Positions 5,337-5,505 of a stretch of 5,505 nucleotides of DNA are shown piece after piece. Location: positions 1 to 5,505 of the forward strand of contig WRLS01000139.1 in assembly GCA_009776345.1 (NCBI GenBank). The letters run 5' to 3'. Made by a program: the position numbers and the translations under genes. The stretch's first letter is position 1. The number at the start of each line of letters is the position of its first letter. This DNA is from Oscillospiraceae bacterium (lineage in GTDB: Bacteria; Bacillota; Clostridia; Oscillospirales; Ruminococcaceae). The notes under the pieces are model-generated. The model worked only from the letters and a program-made list of their open reading frames with translations, ran no database searches and was not told the origin of the DNA.

Positions 5337-5350
5337 GTTCGAGACCTGGA

Positions 5351-5504
5351 GCTCGGCTCGGCTGAGCGATTGGGCGGATTATAGGGCAAAGCATTTGACG
5401 TGCGCGATGAAGGGTACGAAGCCATGCGATTTGTCGAAATGGGGGTTCGGGGTCTCCCCGGCGCGTTTGCTTCTTTGCGCGCGCAAAGAAGAGCCTCCGC
5501 GGCT
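5351..5504 (+). other. Hairpin series, possible structured RNA or repeat element
   Basis: Successive helices can be drawn. The first is GCTCGGC (5351-5357) with GCTGAGC (5361-5367) around TCG. The second is GGCAAAGCAT (5385-5394) with 5424-5435, leaving a two-base GA bulge. The third is CGGGG-TCT-CCCCG (5448-5460). The fourth is a perfect 22-bp palindrome (5470-5491). The last is AGCC (5492-5495) with GGCT (5501-5504) at the window edge. Non-Watson-Crick pairs in the first two helices are G-U on the plus strand but C-A on the minus strand, which favours a plus-strand transcript. No promoter or family could be assigned, and the unit continues past the window. Confidence 0.35.
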
Positions 5505-5505
5505 T

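Larger units (their letters stand above)
5027..5505. other. Non-coding interval upstream of pgi
   Basis: I see no credible gene in these 479 bases. They hold the pgi leader and promoter (5027-5109), a solo double-hairpin repeat (5175-5218), an unassigned stretch (5219-5290), a 10-bp inverted repeat (5291-5336) and a run of hairpins to the right edge (5351-5504). An open frame exists at 5150-5425 on the minus strand, but it crosses the repeats and has no protein-like composition. Confidence 0.65.

Noticed and set aside
5150..5425. Open frame of 91 codons on the minus strand
   Set aside because: It reads through the solo double-hairpin repeat, the inverted repeat and part of the hairpin series. 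It starts without a clear ribosome site and its composition (Ser/Arg/Pro-rich then hydrophobic) fits no family.
5385..5505. Plus-strand open frame running to the window edge
   Set aside because: About 40 codons remain open, but it begins after a stop with no ribosome site and passes through two perfect palindromes. Coding cannot be excluded but is not supported.

Overview
The window looks like chromosomal DNA of a Clostridia-type Firmicute, probably an uncultured Oscillospirales/Ruminococcaceae-like gut or rumen bacterium. This is inferred from a type III (GlnN) glutamine synthetase, a short (447 aa) bacterial-type glucose-6-phosphate isomerase, a small P-loop protein of a kind I associate with Clostridia, Shine-Dalgarno-led starts, and intergenic spaces full of short palindromic repeats. 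No rRNA, tRNA, CRISPR array or intact insertion sequence was seen.

Every gene I can support lies on the minus strand, so the window reads right to left. (1) 5027-5505 is non-coding. It holds a hairpin-rich stretch at the right edge, a 10-bp inverted repeat, one solo copy of a double-hairpin repeat and a good sigma-A-type promoter. (2) pgi (3683-5026) follows that promoter. (3) A DinJ/RelB antitoxin and a YafQ-type toxin (3317-3637 and 3031-3327) follow, overlapping by 11 bp. (4) A 143-aa P-loop protein of unknown function (2537-2968) comes next. (5) glnN (387-2468) lies 68 bp further on, with a long imperfect hairpin in the gap. (6) 50-386 is non-coding and repeat-rich: a weak terminator for glnN, a tandem heptamer tract, a 181-bp inverted element that can fold as a cloverleaf, and a GTAG-headed hairpin. 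(7) At the left edge are the promoter and first 16 codons of an unidentified gene (1-49).

The short gaps (45, 62 and 68 bp) allow co-transcription of pgi, the toxin-antitoxin pair, the P-loop gene and glnN from the pgi promoter, but nothing in the sequence proves it. Functionally this is a central carbon enzyme and an ammonia-assimilation enzyme flanking a toxin-antitoxin module. Whether the P-loop protein relates to either metabolic gene is unknown.

The most unusual content is intergenic. A modular repeat (head CAAAnCACCC, a variable hairpin, then a CCACCC...GAGGG hairpin) occurs three times, twice as an inverted pair forming a potential four-way junction. The variable hairpins differ in sequence but keep pairing, loop and mismatch position. 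A separate run of hairpins at the right edge shows wobble pairs that favour a plus-strand RNA.
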